DNA of 52,584 nt from Nostoc favosum CHAB5714 (GCF_020829495.1 NZ_JAIVFQ010000053.1:1-52584); one strand, 5' to 3'; counted from the stretch's first letter, positions 32,422 to 40,346 are shown. A program made the numbers and translations. Notes: generated from the sequence alone by a model not told the origin.

Positions 32422-33489
32422 TTAACCTCCTCCACAACCACCACCGCAACCACCACCGCATGAGGAGCTACTGCATGAGGAGCCACTGTCAGAACTACTA
32501 CTGCATGAGGAGCCACTGTCAGAACTACTATTGCATGAGGAGCTACAGCCAGAACTAGTACTGCATGAGGAGCTAGTGTCAGAACTACTACTACGAGAAC
32601 TACTACTGTATGAGGGGCTACCGCATGAAAAGCTACCGCATAAGCTACTAGACGAACTCTCTACTGTAGTAACTCTTCTAGAAAATGTAGGCGGAAAAAA
32701 CGCTTTGTAGTAAGAGTCATAAGAGGTTCCAGCCAGCGCCTCAACGCCAAATAGTGCCACCAGTAAGTTGTAGTCAAATACAGAAGGGATGTCATACTTT
32801 GCCTTCTGCTGCAATCGGGTAAATGTTTCTTGAAGTTGTTGCAGATACATTTTTCCTCGATGACTGAGATGTGTACGTCTACTGACAAACCACAGCAAAA
32901 AGATAATCGATAATACACCAATTGTGATTAATAAACCTGCGTTATAGCGCCCCTTACCCAAGGCGATGAGCAGCTTATAGCTCCCCAAGCTGAAAATAAT
33001 CATCGCCCCAATCAAGCCAACTTGGATATTCCGTTCTTGCCACTCGGAAGCATACAACAATTGCTCATTTTGTAGTTTTTCTTCATAGGCATTGCTGTAT
33101 GACTGGATACTCTCGGTTGCCAACCAAACAGATGTTTGAGCAGTGGAAGAAGAAGAGAATTTATCAAATACCTCACGTTCTATAGGCTGTAGCTGAGATA
33201 CATCAGGATGATTTGGTACTTGGCTGATGGATTGTTCACTGACTTGCAAATAATCCCGAACAATCAAGTCAAATAACGCTACATTGGCGATTCCTGTTTC
33301 TTGGGAACGCAAATAAGCGATTTCGTAGGGATCTGGTTCAGCAGGAATTAACGGCAGAGGCTGGTTTTTGGTTGGATCTTGCACTAGCTCCCGGCAAACT
33401 ACCAAAGTTATCCCAATGACAAAGCAATAAAACAGTAAAAAATCTGGCCCATACATATCTGCAATTTGATTATGCAGTAATGCATTCAT
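32422..33489 (-). CDS. TIGR04222-type membrane protein with Ser/Gly/Cys-repeat tail, putative MNIO substrate
   Basis: A 355-residue protein. Helix 1 is at about 15-37. A soluble domain follows with Asp-Pro-Tyr-Glu-Ile-Ala-Tyr-Leu-Arg and Asn-Val-Ala-Leu-Phe-Asp-Leu-Ile-Val, the pattern of the TIGR04222 domain. Helices 2 and 3 lie at about 164-184 and 188-208, then a cytosolic-looking segment to 280. Residues 280-355 are almost only Ser, Gly, Cys, Asp: ten Cys, a ten-residue repeat around Ser-Asp-Ser-Gly-Ser-Ser-Cys, and a final Cys-Gly-Gly-Gly triplicate. The tail DNA has 30-bp repeats. Operon position before an MNIO and its partner suggests the tail is their substrate; this is inference. Confidence 0.85.
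   Translation of the reverse strand: MNALLHNQIADMYGPDFLLFYCFVIGITLVVCRELVQDPTKNQPLPLIPAEPDPYEIAYLRSQETGIANVALFDLIVRDYLQVSEQSISQVPNHPDVSQLQPIEREVFDKFSSSSTAQTSVWLATESIQSYSNAYEEKLQNEQLLYASEWQERNIQVGLIGAMIIFSLGSYKLLIALGKGRYNAGLLITIGVLSIIFLLWFVSRRTHLSHRGKMYLQQLQETFTRLQQKAKYDIPSVFDYNLLVALFGVEALAGTSYDSYYKAFFPPTFSRRVTTVESSSSSLCGSFSCGSPSYSSSSRSSSSDTSSSCSTSSGCSSSCNSSSDSGSSCSSSSDSGSSCSSSSCGGGCGGGCGGG
32431..32620 (-). repeat. 30-bp and 12-bp coding repeats of the Cys-rich tail
   Basis: On the plus strand GCATGAGGAGCCACTGTCAG recurs at 30-base spacing, encoding (minus strand) Ser-Asp-Ser-Gly-Ser-Ser-Cys-Ser-Ser-Ser. The last 36 bases are three 12-bp TGYGGNGGNGGN units. The tail can grow or shrink by whole Cys-containing units without shifting frame. 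Confidence 0.85.
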
Positions 33490-33648
33490 TGGCTTTACTC
33501 CTTTTTAGGGAATTACTGAAAGTAAGAGAAATTAAATGACTCAATGTTTGCAGCGTTTTTTAGAACATTTGGCTTTCTCAGGTTTGTCATTTACTTTACC
33601 ACAAGATTGTAGCACACCCTAAAATTTATGCTTCGTCAGTCCCCCAAC

Positions 33649-34449
33649 TTAACTCTCTGAATCAACCCTGCGACTAGGTAACTTAGTCCCGCACCTTTTA
33701 CAAAACCCAGCATCTACATCATGGAAAGCCAAACCACAACCTGAACAAGCTGTTTCTACCTGATTAGCAGTTTTCACAACTCGCTTAATTAAATCTCCCA
33801 CTTGCCAAGGAATCAGCGCAATTCCTGTAAAAATCATCAGGACTGTTAGCAAGCGCCCTAATTCCGAAATTGGAATAACATCGCCAAATCCTACAGTTGT
33901 CATTGTGACAACAGAGAAATAGAATGCATCCAAAAACGTACCATAATTTTGAGGATTAACCGGATGCTCGACTTGATAAATTAACCCAGAATAAATAAAA
34001 ACAATTGCAAATAATGTAAATAAGATCCGCGCAAAAATCATTCCATCTTCGGTGCTGATACTGGCGAATAAAAATTTCCTATCGATAAATCTGATTAATC
34101 GTAAAATCCGAAACCATCGCAATAAGCGGATAAAGCTAATATCCACCATTCCTAAAAAGAAAGGCAAAATCGCCATTAAGTCAATAATCGAATAAAAGCT
34201 AAAAATATACTTAATTTTGTTTTCCGCACTCCACAGACGAAGTGAATATTCCACCGCGAAGATAATGACGATCGCAGTATCGGCTACATTCAACTGAAAC
34301 CGCACAGAATCAGGAATATTATAAGTTTCTGCCACAAAAATTCCTGATGATACTAGCACCATAGCGGCAAGCGTTAAATTAATCGCTTTACCTAATGGTG
34401 TTTCCAAGTCTTTTAAGTAGAATTCTGTTTCTTGTCTGCTCAGTAACAT
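33649..34449 (-). CDS. voltage-gated potassium channel with C-terminal zinc ribbon
   Basis: A 266-residue six-helix ion channel subunit. An arginine-bearing S4 (Phe-Ile-Arg-Leu-Leu-Arg-Trp-Phe-Arg-Ile-Leu-Arg, about 106-117) precedes the pore. The selectivity filter Thr-Val-Gly-Phe-Gly-Asp is at 185-190. After S6 a short cytosolic tail has Cys235-x-x-Cys238 and Cys250-x-x-Cys253, a zinc-ribbon fold not found in standard Kv channels. The filter predicts potassium selectivity; gating is inferred from S4. It is upstream of, and on the same strand as, the MNIO operon, with a 159-base gap. Confidence 0.88.
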   Translation of the reverse strand: MLLSRQETEFYLKDLETPLGKAINLTLAAMVLVSSGIFVAETYNIPDSVRFQLNVADTAIVIIFAVEYSLRLWSAENKIKYIFSFYSIIDLMAILPFFLGMVDISFIRLLRWFRILRLIRFIDRKFLFASISTEDGMIFARILFTLFAIVFIYSGLIYQVEHPVNPQNYGTFLDAFYFSVVTMTTVGFGDVIPISELGRLLTVLMIFTGIALIPWQVGDLIKRVVKTANQVETACSGCGLAFHDVDAGFCKRCGTKLPSRRVDSES

Positions 34450-34697
34450 ATTCGACCATTAACTAATTTTAATTCCAGGGCTATTTCATTCTCATCTAGC
34501 CCGCCTCAGAATGAATTCTGAGTCTAATAGCGAAAGTCATCTAAAGATGACTGAGAAAAGGTTATAGTCCGTTTTAACGGACTTTAGCTAAAAGCCAAAG
34601 AACTTTAGTTCTGGGCGGTTTATGTATAGAATGAAATAGCCCTATCTTAATTCCCATTTATAGCATTAGAAATACGATATTATTAATCATTATCCTT
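34450..34697. repeat. multi-hairpin dispersed repeat (34499-34620)
   Basis: A run of small palindromes: TCAGAATGAATTCTGA, AGTCATCTAAAGATGACT, AGTCCGTTTTAACGGACT and AGAACTTTAGTTCT, bounded by CCCGCC and GGGCGG. An inverted relative is at 39285-39363 with changed stem sequences but preserved pairing. Confidence 0.75.
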
Positions 34698-35111
34698 ATG
34701 TTAACCCCAGCTTATATGAACCCAGAATATTTTATGCGTTTAGCATTGGCAGAAGCAAAAGAAGGAGATGCGCCTTATGGTGCTGTGATTGTTAAAGAAA
34801 ACGAAGTCGTTGCCGTAGCTCATAACACTGTTAACAGAGACAACGATCCATCAGCCCATGCGGAAATTAACGTTATTCGTAGTTTAACAGCTAAACTTAA
34901 AAACCCTTCTTTAGAAGGTTATAGCATATATACGACTGGCGAACCTTGTCCCATGTGTGCAACTGCTTGTGTTTGGAGCGGTGTATCAGAAATTGTATAT
35001 GGTGCTTCAATTCAAGATTTAATCTCAGTAAATCAATCACAAATTAATATATCTTGCGAAGAAGTGATCGCTAAGTCATTTAGAAATATCAAGCTCACAA
35101 AAGACGTTTAA
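34698..35111 (+). CDS. nucleoside/nucleobase deaminase (CDA superfamily)
   Basis: A 137-residue zinc deaminase. The zinc-binding and catalytic residues are His54-Ala-Glu56 and Pro-Cys84-Pro-Met-Cys87. The compact length and Pro-Tyr-Gly-Ala-Val-Ile-Val resemble guanine deaminase/cytosine deaminase-like enzymes more than TadA, which lacks this length and usually sits with an Arg-rich C-terminus. It would release ammonia from a free base such as guanine or cytosine. The ATG at 34698 is used here; Met7 at 34716 is an alternative start matching the family better. Monocistronic. Confidence 0.82.
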   Translation: MLTPAYMNPEYFMRLALAEAKEGDAPYGAVIVKENEVVAVAHNTVNRDNDPSAHAEINVIRSLTAKLKNPSLEGYSIYTTGEPCPMCATACVWSGVSEIVYGASIQDLISVNQSQINISCEEVIAKSFRNIKLTKDV

Positions 35112-35318
35112 AAAAATGAATGTTTAGAATTATTTAAATAAGCTATAAAAAATCTAACTTTTTCAGATGTAGGGTGTGTTACGGCTTCCGTAACGCACCG
35201 ATAATCCCAAAATTGTGTTGTACTTTCAGCGATAATATACCCTAAAGCTAATCTAGACGTTAAAATTACGAATTACGAATTACGTTAGCGTAGCGGGGCG
35301 AAGCCCATTACGAATTAT
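35112..35318. repeat. hairpin and small dispersed repeat between convergent genes
   Basis: GTGTTACGGCTTCCGTAACGC (35173-35193) is a strong hairpin after the deaminase, a possible bidirectional terminator. At 35262-35317 the word AATTACGAATTACG is interrupted by CGTTAGCGTAGCGGGGCGAAGC, then resumes; the same insertion pattern occurs at 4634-4706 and 42552-42608. Confidence 0.6.
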
Positions 35319-35981
35319 TTAACTTGGTTCATTCAAATAAGATAAATAGGTATTTGCCCAAATTGCAGCTTGAGTGCGATCGCGCAGATTTAATCTGTTT
35401 AAAATATTCGTAACATGATTTTTTACAGTCCCCTCAGAAATGTAGAGTTCCTGAGCAATTTCTCGGTTACTAGCGCCTGTAGCTATTAACCGCAAAACCT
35501 CTTTTTCTCTAGGAGTGAGTTCAGCTAAAGTAGACGGTACAGGCGGTGATTGGGTTGGTGTACCATTAGAAAACTGAGTTAACAGCTTTTTAACTATACC
35601 TGGGCCTAATTGAGTATATCCTTTATAAACGGCACGAATAGCAACAGCTAATTCTTCTGAGGGTGTATCTTTCAATAAATAACCCATTGCCCCATTTTGC
35701 AACGCTGCTGATACATATTCATCATCATCAAAAGTCGTCAGTACTAAAATTTTAGTTTTGGCAAAGCGTTTTTGAATTTCTCGCGTGGCTGCAACTCCAT
35801 CCATAATGGGCATTCTGATATCCAGCAATACTACATCTGGCTGAAATTCAGCAACTAAATTAATCGCCTGTTCACCGTTTTCTGCTTCTCCTACTATCTC
35901 TAAATCTGGTTCTAATTCTAATAACGCTCTTAATCCTTGACGAATTAAACCTTGGTCATCTACTAGCAGCACTTTAATCAT
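35319..35981 (-). CDS. NarL/LuxR-family response regulator
   Basis: A 220-residue DNA-binding response regulator. The receiver has acidic Asp8-Asp9, phospho-acceptor Asp54 (Leu-Leu-Asp-Ile-Arg-Met-Pro) and Lys in Leu-Leu-Lys-Asp-Thr. The C-terminal LuxR helix-turn-helix is Leu-Thr-Pro-Arg-Glu-Lys-Glu-Val-Leu, then Glu-Gly-Thr-Val-Lys-Asn-His-Val. Its ATG overlaps the kinase TAA by one base (TAATG), so it is co-translated with its cognate kinase. Targets are unknown; the Spy-like gene read divergently upstream of the kinase is a candidate. Confidence 0.93.
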   Translation of the reverse strand: MIKVLLVDDQGLIRQGLRALLELEPDLEIVGEAENGEQAINLVAEFQPDVVLLDIRMPIMDGVAATREIQKRFAKTKILVLTTFDDDEYVSAALQNGAMGYLLKDTPSEELAVAIRAVYKGYTQLGPGIVKKLLTQFSNGTPTQSPPVPSTLAELTPREKEVLRLIATGASNREIAQELYISEGTVKNHVTNILNRLNLRDRTQAAIWANTYLSYLNEPS

Positions 35982-37246
35982 TATGTCAACCTCGTTAAGG
36001 GAATATTAACTGTAATTTTGCAACCAGAACCAGGAGCGCTATTAATATTAAACTCACCTCCAAGTGCTAAAGTGCGATCGCGCATACTATGAAGTCCAAA
36101 ACCTGTAGTATTTTGCCCTAAATCAAAACCTCTACCATTATCTTGAATTATCAATCGCAAATTGCCTCTAGTCGTATTGAGTTCCAGTTTAACCTCTGTG
36201 GCGTAAGCATATTTAGATATATTTGTCAAAGATTCTTGAGTAATGCGGTAAATAGCGGTGTTGATTTCAGGTGGTAGAGGATATTGCAGGTTGATTTGAT
36301 AAATTGGTAAAATACCATTTGAGCGATGGAAATTTTCTGAAAGACTTGCGATCGCACGTTCTAAAGATTGTTCTTGTAAAGGATTTGAACGCATAGTAGA
36401 AACAGATTGGCGGACATCTTTTAGTGCTTTTGAGCCTAATTCCTTTGCTGTTGCTAGAAATGTTTCAGCTTTACCTGGGTTAGATTGCCATAGTTTTAAA
36501 GCGGTTTCTAATTGCAGATTTAAAGCAGTTAGAGAATGCCCTAATGAATCATGAATTTCACGAGCAATACGGTTGCGTTCTTCTAAAGTAGCTTGGTTTT
36601 CAATTTGCATAGCATATTGGCGCAGTTTTTCATTAGCGATCGCTAGCTTTTCTCGACTTTGCCGTTCAGACAATACTGCATTCATCATCAACAACACAAA
36701 AACCAAACTTAAGCCAAATACCAACGACGAATTCAAAATCAAAAATCGATATCGCTCTTGTGCCTGTGGCGATGCTTGAAAATTGAACAATTGATATTTT
36801 AGTTGTGTAGTAACTAAAAATAAGGCAAATGACAAAGTTGTGACGAACAAACGTCCATTTAACTGAAAAATAAGACAACTACGAGTAACTAAAATTATGT
36901 AGAGAAAGGGAAACAGCCGAGCAAATCTCTCTCCAAAAAGTCCAACTATTAAAATTAATAAAATTTCAATAACTGTGTAGATTACCTTATTTGTCTGGTT
37001 ATTCCTGGGTAATCTTAAGCCCATTGCTGCAAAAATAATCAGACTATAAATTGATAGTTCTGGCAATATGCTACAAACTGACAAGTCTGGAAATGCACCA
37101 CAAATTGATAGTTCTGGAGGCTTAGGACGAAAACGCCGTAACGGAGGTGGTATAAAGGCTGTCAATGCAGTGATCGCCAGTAATGTCCACTCCAGATAAA
37201 GCAGAGACGGAAAAGGATGTTTCTTAATTTGAATTAGACCATTCAT
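35981..37246 (-). CDS. membrane sensor histidine kinase, NarX/DesK type (HisKA_3)
   Basis: A 421-residue kinase. About six hydrophobic segments occupy residues 10-190 without a large periplasmic loop, suggesting sensing in or at the membrane as in DesK. The dimer/phosphoacceptor segment is Glu-Arg-Asn-Arg-Ile-Ala-Arg-Glu-Ile-His232-Asp-Ser-Leu-Gly-His. The ATPase has Asn-box sequence near Gln-Glu-Ser-Leu-Thr-Asn and Asp-Asn-Gly-Arg-Gly-Phe, then Gly-Phe-Gly-Leu. A loop at residues 33-65 carries a short duplicated motif (Pro-Glu-Leu-Ser-Ile) matching a DNA repeat at 37040-37120. Confidence 0.92.
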   Translation of the reverse strand: MNGLIQIKKHPFPSLLYLEWTLLAITALTAFIPPPLRRFRPKPPELSICGAFPDLSVCSILPELSIYSLIIFAAMGLRLPRNNQTNKVIYTVIEILLILIVGLFGERFARLFPFLYIILVTRSCLIFQLNGRLFVTTLSFALFLVTTQLKYQLFNFQASPQAQERYRFLILNSSLVFGLSLVFVLLMMNAVLSERQSREKLAIANEKLRQYAMQIENQATLEERNRIAREIHDSLGHSLTALNLQLETALKLWQSNPGKAETFLATAKELGSKALKDVRQSVSTMRSNPLQEQSLERAIASLSENFHRSNGILPIYQINLQYPLPPEINTAIYRITQESLTNISKYAYATEVKLELNTTRGNLRLIIQDNGRGFDLGQNTTGFGLHSMRDRTLALGGEFNINSAPGSGCKITVNIPLTRLT

Positions 37247-37645
37247 CAGCCGCTTCGCTCCAGTTATAAATGAGTTAGGAGTTAGGAGTTAGGAGTTAGG
37301 AGTTAGGAGTTAGTAGTTTTGGATATTTTAGCGATACTTTCCGCCATTTGAAATTTTCGCTTAGTGAAGAGTTAAGAGTAAATGTAGTGTGTAAAAAGAT
37401 TATGTAATAAGCTAAAAAAACATTTATAAATTAATCATAATCAAAAAAAATATTATTCCTAACTTCTAACTCCTAACTCCTAACTCCTAACTCCTAACTC
37501 CTAACTATTTATTGTCAATCATCTTTGTCCAAATTCAATCATGACTAAAGTCATGGGTAAAACCATGACTTTCTCCTCATGTGATTACTAAAGATAAGTT
37601 CTTATGATAGTGGCATCCAACCAGGAAAAACCCACCACACAAGTA
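37247..37645. repeat. divergent spacer with facing heptamer arrays
   Basis: Tandem GAGTTAG heptamers at about 37268-37312 and tandem CTAACTC heptamers at about 37460-37506 are complementary and could pair across 150 bases. The spacer contains both divergent promoters (kinase and Spy-like gene), which I cannot resolve. The upstream in-frame start of the Spy-like gene (37604) falls here. Confidence 0.75.
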
Positions 37646-38122
37646 ATGAAACTCAAAGCATTATCGCTAGTCGCTGGAGCGATCGCTCTAACTTTAACTG
37701 CTACCTCTTTTGCTGTTGATGCCCAAACAGCCTCTCCTTCACCCGTGTTACTTGCACAAACTCCACAAAAAGAAAGGGGCCCTTGGAAAGAATTGGGTCT
37801 AACAGATGCCCAAAAAAACCAAATTCAGGCAATTAAGCGCGATAGCCGCACCAAAATGGAGGCTGTTTTGACCCCAGAACAAAAAGCCAAGTTAGAGGCG
37901 GCGAAACAAGCACGTCAGGCTCAACGGCAAGCTGGTCAACGTCGAGGAAAGGGTGGTTATGCTGACTTAAATCTGAGTGAAACACAGAAAACCCAAATGC
38001 GACAAATCCGGGAGTCTGAAAAACAACAGATTCAAGCAGTCTTGACCCCCGAACAGCGCCAAAAATTAGAGCAATTCCGTCAAAATGCTCCTTCGCGCCC
38101 TCAACAAGGCAATCCCCAATAA
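37646..38122 (+). CDS. Spy/CpxP-like periplasmic protein
   Basis: A 158-residue exported protein. The start at 37646 (Met-Lys-Leu-Lys-Ala-Leu) gives a classic signal peptide ending near Ala-Asp-Ala-Gln; an ATG at 37604 would add 14 residues in front of it. The mature part is basic and helical with repeated Leu-Thr-x-x-Gln (Leu-Thr-Asp-Ala-Gln, Leu-Thr-Pro-Glu-Gln twice), the hallmark of Spy/CpxP chaperone-like proteins that respond to envelope stress. Two half-repeats cover about 50-100 and 110-158. It is divergent from a membrane kinase/regulator pair that could control it. Confidence 0.82.
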   Translation: MKLKALSLVAGAIALTLTATSFAVDAQTASPSPVLLAQTPQKERGPWKELGLTDAQKNQIQAIKRDSRTKMEAVLTPEQKAKLEAAKQARQAQRQAGQRRGKGGYADLNLSETQKTQMRQIRESEKQQIQAVLTPEQRQKLEQFRQNAPSRPQQGNPQ

Positions 38123-38326
38123 TAATTTTTCAAAAAATAGCTAACTTGACTAATGTCTAAGCATTGTTTTCCATAGTCAAAAATTAATAGACTTCTTGCA
38201 GAAGATGCGGAAAGGGGATGAAATTTTTCCCCTTTCCCTTTCCCTATTTATTCCCATGCCCCATTTAGTAGACTTTCAAGCTAGTTATGAGTTATGAGTT
38301 AATTCAAAACTCCTAGCTTGATTAAG

Positions 38327-38569
38327 ATGTCTAAAGAATTCGCAATTGGTAGTAAAGTCCGGGTTGTGGCACTACCGCCCTACGTCAAAACTGCTGAACC
38401 CATGCCCATGCTGCGCCCGCCCGATGTAATTCACATTGGCGAAGAGGGTATAGTCATTGACCGCAGACCTGGTGGATATTGGGGTATTCGCTTTACTAGG
38501 GGAGCCTTTCTCTTAGATAGCCAATACATCGAAAGCACTGATACCCCACCCGAATCTCATTTAGAGTGA
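38327..38569 (+). CDS. sipA: SipA-like regulatory protein (DUF3148)
   Basis: An 80-residue SH3-like barrel protein. The sequence from Phe-Ala-Ile-Gly-Ser-Lys-Val-Arg-Val-Val through Arg-Pro-Gly-Gly-Tyr-Trp-Gly-Ile-Arg-Phe matches the cyanobacterial SipA family, which binds the histidine kinase NblS/Hik33 and affects high-light and nutrient-stress responses. I start at the ATG at 38327; a TTG at 38318 is in frame. It is also annotated as an NDH-assembly-like protein in some genomes. The peroxiredoxin gene follows after 57 bases, so they may share a transcript. Confidence 0.85.
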   Translation: MSKEFAIGSKVRVVALPPYVKTAEPMPMLRPPDVIHIGEEGIVIDRRPGGYWGIRFTRGAFLLDSQYIESTDTPPESHLE

Positions 38570-38626
38570 GATTAACAGCAACCAAGAATTGTAAACTTGT
38601 GTAAAGTTGTAATTCTGGTTTGCACC

Positions 38627-39184
38627 ATGATTTCCCGCCGCACTTTTTTAAGCATATTATTTGCCAGCTGTATTTCTTTTATCAGCTGGCTGAATTTTAC
38701 CCCTGCTGCTGATGCTCTTGGTGGTAAACTTCCTGCAATTAATCAACCCGCACCAGAGTTTACTTTGCCAACCAATACAGGTAATGGCAAAATTTCCCTC
38801 TCTGACTTGCGCGGTAAGTGGCTAGTTCTCTACTTTTATCCTAAAGACTTCACCTCTGGTTGTACTATAGAGGCTCGCCGTTTTCAGCAAGACTTACCCC
38901 AATACCTCGAAAAAAATGCTCAGATTATTGGCGTAAGTGCTGATGATATTGATTCTCACGCCGAATTTTGTGATTCAGAGGGACTAAAATTCCCTCTGTT
39001 GGCTGACACTGATGGTTCAGTGAGTAAAGCTTACGGTTCGTGGCTTGGCTTCTTATCTATGCGTCACAGTTTTATCATCGATCCTCAGGGCGTCTTGCGC
39101 GAGACTTTTGTCAAAGTCAACCCAAACATTCATAGTTCAGAAGTGCTGGCACGATTAGAAAAATTACAGTCCGCAGCTTCTTAG
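38627..39184 (+). CDS. peroxiredoxin, PrxQ/BCP-like, exported
   Basis: A 185-residue thiol peroxidase. The start at 38627 gives an Arg-Arg leader (Ser-Arg-Arg-Thr-Phe) plus hydrophobic segment ending near Ala-Asp-Ala, possibly Tat-dependent and lumenal or periplasmic; an upstream ATG at 38597 would mask it. The active site is Asp-Phe-Thr-Ser-Gly-Cys79-Thr. The usual BCP resolving Cys five residues later is absent (Arg-Arg-Phe instead); another Cys lies in Ala-Glu-Phe-Cys-Asp-Ser-Glu-Gly. It probably reduces peroxides with thioredoxin-like donors; the resolving mechanism is uncertain. Confidence 0.88.
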   Translation: MISRRTFLSILFASCISFISWLNFTPAADALGGKLPAINQPAPEFTLPTNTGNGKISLSDLRGKWLVLYFYPKDFTSGCTIEARRFQQDLPQYLEKNAQIIGVSADDIDSHAEFCDSEGLKFPLLADTDGSVSKAYGSWLGFLSMRHSFIIDPQGVLRETFVKVNPNIHSSEVLARLEKLQSAAS

Positions 39185-39198
39185 ACCTCAATGAAGAG

Positions 39199-39426
39199 GC
39201 CTACAGTGTACACACAAGTCGAAAAATCCTCTAACCACATTTTTGTCAGAGTGAAACTGTCACACTCACCGACATCCCGCCCAGAACTGAAGTTCAGGGC
39301 TGATAGCGAAAGTCCACTTAAGTGGACTTCAGCTATGAGACTCGGAATTCATTCCGAGGCGGAATAGAAACGCAGCGCGAGATTTATTAATAAAGATACG
39401 CGGCAAGACTTGTGTGTACACCGTAG
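39199..39426. mobile_element. MITE-like element, TIR CTACAGTGTACACACAAGTC, 8-bp duplication
   Basis: CTACAGTGTACACACAAGTC (39201-39220) and its complement with one mismatch (39407-39426) are 20-bp terminal inverted repeats. ATGAAGAG lies outside both ends (39191-39198 and 39427-39434) as an 8-bp duplication. The interior contains the multi-hairpin repeat 39285-39363 related to 34499-34620. No transposase. Confidence 0.8.
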
Positions 39427-39551
39427 ATGAAGAGACAGGGGGACAAGGGGAAAGACTTGTTACAAGTTCTCACTCAAGTTACCTTGTCACCTTGTCTCCC
39501 CTGCCCCCTTGCCTACAAGTTACTCAAGGCCCTTGTTATCTGCATTCATCT

Positions 39552-40346
39552 TTACCGCACAATAAACCCATATTTTCTGAGTACAGTCTTAGCTTGACTG
39601 CCAGATAAAAACTGAACAAATTGTTTGGCAGCAGAAATATTTTTACTACCTTTAATTATTGCCACTGGATAGACAATCGGTGAGTGAAGCTTTTCCTCAG
39701 CAGTGATTACGACTTTTACCTTGTTGGAAGTTTTGGCATCAGTGGCATAAACTATGCCCGCTTGGGCATTACCACTTTCTACTGCTGCCAAAACTTGACG
39801 CACATTGTTACCCAAGACAAATTTAGACTTAACCTGATCATAAAGTTTCAAATTGTTTAAGACTTCCTCTGCATATTGCCCTGCGGGTACACTTCTGGGT
39901 TCACCGATCGCTATTTTCTTAATCTTGCTATCTGTTAAATTGTTGAAACTAGTGATGCCAACAACATCTTGAGCCACAATCAAGACTAGACGGTTATTTG
40001 CCAGGTTAGTACGGCTACCTGATAGCAACAATCCTTTTGTTTCTAAGGCATCCACTTGCTTTGTGGCAGCAGAAATAAAGATATCGGCTGGCGCACCTTG
40101 CTCAATCTGTTGCTGCAAAGCACCAGAAGCCCCAAAGTTATAACTAATGTTGATATTTGATTTACTTTGTTGGTATAGAATCTTAATGTCTTGTAGCGCA
40201 TCTCTTAAGCTGGAGGCTGCGGACACTACTATGCTGGTGTTTGACTGTGCTATTACAGGAGAAGGAGTAACCAATGGTAAACCAATTGCCAGGAGCAAGC
40301 CTGCAACTGCTATACCCAGAAAGCCAAGAATTTGTCTTCTTTTCAT
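39552..40346 (-). CDS. modA: molybdate ABC transporter substrate-binding protein
   Basis: A 264-residue periplasmic binding protein. Residues 1-34 are a signal with Lys-Arg-Arg and a hydrophobic core ending at Val-Ile-Ala-Gln. The mature start Val-Val-Ser-Ala-Ala-Ser-Ser-Leu-Arg-Asp-Ala, Asn-Phe-Gly-Ala-Ser-Gly-Ala-Leu-Gln-Gln-Gln-Ile and Gly-Ala-Pro-Ala-Asp are ModA ligand-loop motifs; Gly-Ile-Val-Tyr-Ala-Thr-Asp follows. It delivers molybdate or tungstate to ModBC, needed for nitrate reductase and molybdenum nitrogenase. No permease or ATPase gene is adjacent in the window, which is unusual unless they lie elsewhere. Confidence 0.92.
   Translation of the reverse strand: MKRRQILGFLGIAVAGLLLAIGLPLVTPSPVIAQSNTSIVVSAASSLRDALQDIKILYQQSKSNINISYNFGASGALQQQIEQGAPADIFISAATKQVDALETKGLLLSGSRTNLANNRLVLIVAQDVVGITSFNNLTDSKIKKIAIGEPRSVPAGQYAEEVLNNLKLYDQVKSKFVLGNNVRQVLAAVESGNAQAGIVYATDAKTSNKVKVVITAEEKLHSPIVYPVAIIKGSKNISAAKQFVQFLSGSQAKTVLRKYGFIVR

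Noticed and set aside
32417..32461. Upstream extension of the MNIO frame (Met-Arg-Trp-Trp-Leu...)
   Set aside because: It is the preceding gene's Cys-Gly repeat read in another frame; the ATG at 32416 has a strong ribosome site and matches family N-termini.
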